Assembly: GCA_018401995.1 (NCBI GenBank)
Contig: JAGYJR010000009.1
Span: forward strand, 1-64,000
Reading direction: 5' to 3'
DNA length: 64,000 nt
Source: Flavobacterium sp.
GTDB taxonomy: Bacteria > Bacteroidota > Bacteroidia > Flavobacteriales > Flavobacteriaceae
Shown here: positions 61,586-64,000 of the stretch, piece after piece
How the letters are laid out: every line of letters starts with the position of its first letter
How positions within the stretch are numbered: the first letter of the stretch is position 1
Program-made: the position numbers and the translations under genes
Notes under the pieces: generated by a model
Told to the model about the DNA's origin: nothing
Database searches by the model: none
Seen by the model: only the letters and a program-made list of their open reading frames with translations

Positions 61586-62337
61586 TGAGAGCTTTAGTTT
61601 CCATAATTACACCTTCTTATAATTCTGCAAAGTTTATTGCCGAAACCATTCAGTCGGTACAAAATCAAACCTACCAAAATTGGGAGATGATTATTGTAGA
61701 TGACGGCTCTTCTGACGAAACAGAAAAGGTGGTCTTATCTATTATCCAAAACGATAACCGCATCCAATTTCACAAATTAAGTCAAAATTCTGGACCTGCA
61801 GTTGCTCGAAATACTGGTATTGAAAAAGCTTCAGGAAGTTATATGACATTCATAGATGCCGATGACATTTGGTTTCCAACATTCATCGAAAACAACATAA
61901 AAACAATTCAAGAAACTGGAATTCCATTTGTGTTTTCATCTTATAGAAGAGCTAATGAGCAATTAGAATTCGTGTATTCCGATTTCATTGTACCCCATAA
62001 AGTTTCCTATACCGATATTTTAAAATCCAATTCCATAAGCTGTTTGACCGCTTTCTTGGATATTAAAAAGTTAGGTAAAAAATACATGCCACTCATCCGA
62101 AAACGTCAAGATATGGGATTGTGGTTGAATTATTTAAAAGTAATTCCATTTGCACACGGAATTCAAGAAACACAAGCCATTTATAGAATTAGAGAAAATT
62201 CGCTTTCCAGAAAAAAATCGGATTTAATTAAATACCAATGGCAATTTTATAGAGAAGTTGAAAAGCTGAATGTATTCGAGTCGGCTTATTATATGTTGCA
62301 TTGGATGTACCGAGGTTTTCTTAAATATAGAAATTAA
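61585..62337 (+). CDS. Family 2 glycosyltransferase
   Basis: A 250-residue GT-A enzyme. VSIITPSYNSAKFIAETIQS near 5-24, WEMIIVDDGSSDETEKVV and FIDADDIWFPTFIEN with the DxD motif are typical. It probably adds the second sugar of the repeat unit. Its ATG overlaps the stop of the initiating transferase by one base (TAATG). Confidence 0.88.
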   Translation: MRALVSIITPSYNSAKFIAETIQSVQNQTYQNWEMIIVDDGSSDETEKVVLSIIQNDNRIQFHKLSQNSGPAVARNTGIEKASGSYMTFIDADDIWFPTFIENNIKTIQETGIPFVFSSYRRANEQLEFVYSDFIVPHKVSYTDILKSNSISCLTAFLDIKKLGKKYMPLIRKRQDMGLWLNYLKVIPFAHGIQETQAIYRIRENSLSRKKSDLIKYQWQFYREVEKLNVFESAYYMLHWMYRGFLKYRN

Positions 62338-62348
62338 AATAAATAAAA

Positions 62349-62375
62349 AATCCTGAAATGTATCAGGATTTTTTT
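62349..62375. terminator. Bidirectional terminator at the end of the polysaccharide locus
   Basis: AATCCTGA and TCAGGATT form a perfect 8-bp stem with a 6-base loop, A run on the left and T run on the right. It separates the GT2 gene (+) from the convergent outer-membrane gene (-). Confidence 0.85.
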
Positions 62376-62424
62376 GTTTCCTTTGGAAACAACTTAACTA
62401 AATAAGCTTAACCAACAAAGCTTA

Positions 62425-64000
62425 CTAAAATTGATAACTTAAGCCCGTGTTTAGACCAATAAAATACGGCCTAAAGTCACCAGCATTTTGGCTAAAGGGA
62501 TTGATTTGATATTTAAACATAGGCTGAAAATTAGCCGAAAAGGCTTTCCAAAAACTATATTTAAAACCCAAACCGACATTACTACTAAAATGTATTTTGT
62601 TAAGATTACTTGCTTTTCCAATTTCCAATTCTAAATCATTTTTGATTAATGAAATAGAATTATTACTTAAGAACAAGGTGCTAAAACCTCCAATTAGTTC
62701 TACTTTAAGTTTTTTATCAACGAACTTATAGCCTAGTTCCATAGGCACTTCTACATAACCAATTTCTTGTCTTAAACTTCCAATATTATTGCTAATAAAA
62801 TTATCAATATCACCAAAAGCTTGTAACATATTTTCTTTTGAAGTAAAAGCTAAAGTAATTCCAAATTGATTTCTATTAATATTAGAAGGATTACTATTTA
62901 CTAATTTGATATTACTTTGATACGCTACGTCGTTAGTTAGGTAGTTCATGTTTATAAAATTAATCCCAGATTTAACACTTAAACGTTTAGAAATATCATA
63001 ACTAGCATTTAATCCAAATCCTGTAGTGCTTCTGAAATCCTTAGAACTGTTTTTAAAAACCGGATCAATTGGAGAGCCTCCTTCAATCGAATTGAAATAA
63101 ACAGGCGCTATGGTTGTTCCTAACGCCCATTTACTTCTTTCTTCCTTTTCATAAGCAATTTCTTTTCTCTCAATTTCTCTAAGCAAAATTTCGAGCGGAT
63201 TCTCAATTTTTTGATTTAAAGTTATTTGTATAGAGTCAGCTAATTCGTATTTAGCGATATCAGTAAAAACTAATTTTTCTAGAGAGTTTATGTTGTCATT
63301 GGTATTATTTATTAGCTCACTACTAGTATTAGCATTAAATTCACTTATTAAACTAGGTGTTGAGTTTTGATTAGAACCTTTTTGATTGTAGAAATTATTA
63401 TCTTGATTTTCTAAATTAGAACCTAAACTATTTGAAGAAATAATTTCATCACTAATTTTACCATTTATGTTCTCTTTATTAGAATTTTTATTAGTTTTTT
63501 TCTTAATAGTAGAATTAACTACATTTTCAGCATCAACATTTATGTGGTTATTATAGTTGCGTGTTTTGTTTTTACTATCTTTAGCAGTATTGGCATTATT
63601 ATCAACAGACACAATATTCCCATTTTTTTTCTTTTCAAAAGAATTGTTTTTTTCAATTTCAAAAGACTTGTTTTCAACAGTTTTAGTAGTGTTTAGATTA
63701 TTTGCATTCTTTATTTTATTTGATTCTTCTTTTTCAACTATTTTTTTATTTTCTGAATTGATTTCTGAGGATTTAGAAAAGTTAATTGTTGTTTTTAATT
63801 CATCATAATTTAAACTCAAAAAGCCAATTAAAACAATTGAAGCAGCAATATGTGATAAGGTGAAAAAGAATGGAAGCTTTTTCTTTTCTTTTTCTGTTGA
63901 ATTCATTTTAGAAGCAATAGTATTCCAAGAATTTGAAGGCGGAGTTGCTTCAAAATCTTTAAATTTTTCTTGAAATAAACGTTCTATTTTTTTTGACTCT
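62425..64000 (-). CDS. Outer-membrane beta-barrel protein with N-terminal membrane anchor (5' end outside)
   Basis: The visible part has 525 codons and reads on through the edge. A Met at 63906 is possible, but the frame stays open upstream with ERLFQEKFKDFEATPPSNSW, an N-terminal motif I know from flavobacterial proteins of this layout, so the true start is beyond 64000. Then come a membrane segment (LSHIAASIVLIGFLSLNY), a long low-complexity Asn/Lys linker and a C-terminal barrel (ALGTTIAPVYFNSIEGGSP, FIGLNTGLSYQF). It would span inner and outer membranes. These often sit next to a sigma factor gene, which is not visible. Confidence 0.75.
   Translation of the reverse strand, partial: ESKKIERLFQEKFKDFEATPPSNSWNTIASKMNSTEKEKKKLPFFFTLSHIAASIVLIGFLSLNYDELKTTINFSKSSEINSENKKIVEKEESNKIKNANNLNTTKTVENKSFEIEKNNSFEKKKNGNIVSVDNNANTAKDSKNKTRNYNNHINVDAENVVNSTIKKKTNKNSNKENINGKISDEIISSNSLGSNLENQDNNFYNQKGSNQNSTPSLISEFNANTSSELINNTNDNINSLEKLVFTDIAKYELADSIQITLNQKIENPLEILLREIERKEIAYEKEERSKWALGTTIAPVYFNSIEGGSPIDPVFKNSSKDFRSTTGFGLNASYDISKRLSVKSGINFINMNYLTNDVAYQSNIKLVNSNPSNINRNQFGITLAFTSKENMLQAFGDIDNFISNNIGSLRQEIGYVEVPMELGYKFVDKKLKVELIGGFSTLFLSNNSISLIKNDLELEIGKASNLNKIHFSSNVGLGFKYSFWKAFSANFQPMFKYQINPFSQNAGDFRPYFIGLNTGLSYQF

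Noticed and set aside
63557..63808. 83-codon plus-strand frame near the right end
   Set aside because: It is antisense to the Asn/Lys-rich linker of the outer-membrane gene; its Phe/Leu/Ser composition is the complement of that low-complexity stretch.

Overview
The window comes from the chromosome of a Flavobacteriaceae bacterium, most likely Flavobacterium. The evidence is the low GC content, the -7 promoter element TAnnTTTG in front of many genes, weak or absent Shine-Dalgarno sequences, and typical family content: DUF4175 protein, GldM-C-like secreted proteins, lipidated Skp-like protein, PIF1-like helicase with an HTH tail, GH3-like protein, and both GluRS and GlnRS. Everything here is read by eye and from memory of protein families; nothing was searched or computed.

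Positions 1-24,000 are housekeeping genes, mostly on the minus strand: a holB 3' end, helicase, Skp-like lipoprotein, methyltransferase, mnmG, ybeY, DUF4175 protein, gltX (+), small secreted proteins, an SPFH protein (+), glnS, folB (+), tRNA-Cys (+), two GldM-C-like paralogues, an orphan barstar, a LysE-type exporter, a DUF2807 protein and rnr. Three 16-bp parS-type palindromes lie at 4.86-6.88 kb around mnmG, one forming the 3' end of ybeY. Near 24 kb transcription polarity flips: almost everything to 41.3 kb is on the plus strand (DUF2007 pair, rpiB, CDF transporter, nnrD, tex, LytM-like protein, GH3, carboxypeptidase-regulatory-like proteins, DUF6909-like protein). A 620-bp AT-rich gene-free gap at the flip (24495-25116) carries two opposed TTATCAACA boxes. 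With the nearby parS cluster this makes it a reasonable oriC candidate.

From 36 kb onward the window is a surface-polysaccharide locus. It starts with a Wzz-like protein and rfbB-A-C-D (dTDP-L-rhamnose). A truncated PagL-like gene and a roughly 900-bp decayed scar follow (41.3-42.2 kb). Then come two converging/diverging blocks with three Wzy/WaaL-type proteins, glycosyltransferases, methyltransferases, large GT-C-like membrane proteins, a Wzx flippase, GDP-L-fucose synthesis (gmd, fcl and a second gmd-like gene), a UDP-glucuronate decarboxylase-like enzyme, a polyprenyl-phosphate sugar transferase and a final GT2. Together they can make nucleotide sugars, start the glycan on undecaprenyl phosphate, extend it, flip it and polymerise or ligate it. 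The window closes inside an outer-membrane protein gene that runs past the edge.

The most unusual signal is dispersed repeats. Two different repeats sit in frame inside rfbD, and a copy of one of them sits in the opposite orientation inside gltX. The second rfbD repeat family also occurs between genes. Other repeats are two copies of a ~132-bp element with 16-23 bp perfect inverted ends, a 160-bp imperfect palindrome, and a duplicated, truncated copy of the 5' end of the DUF2807 gene.
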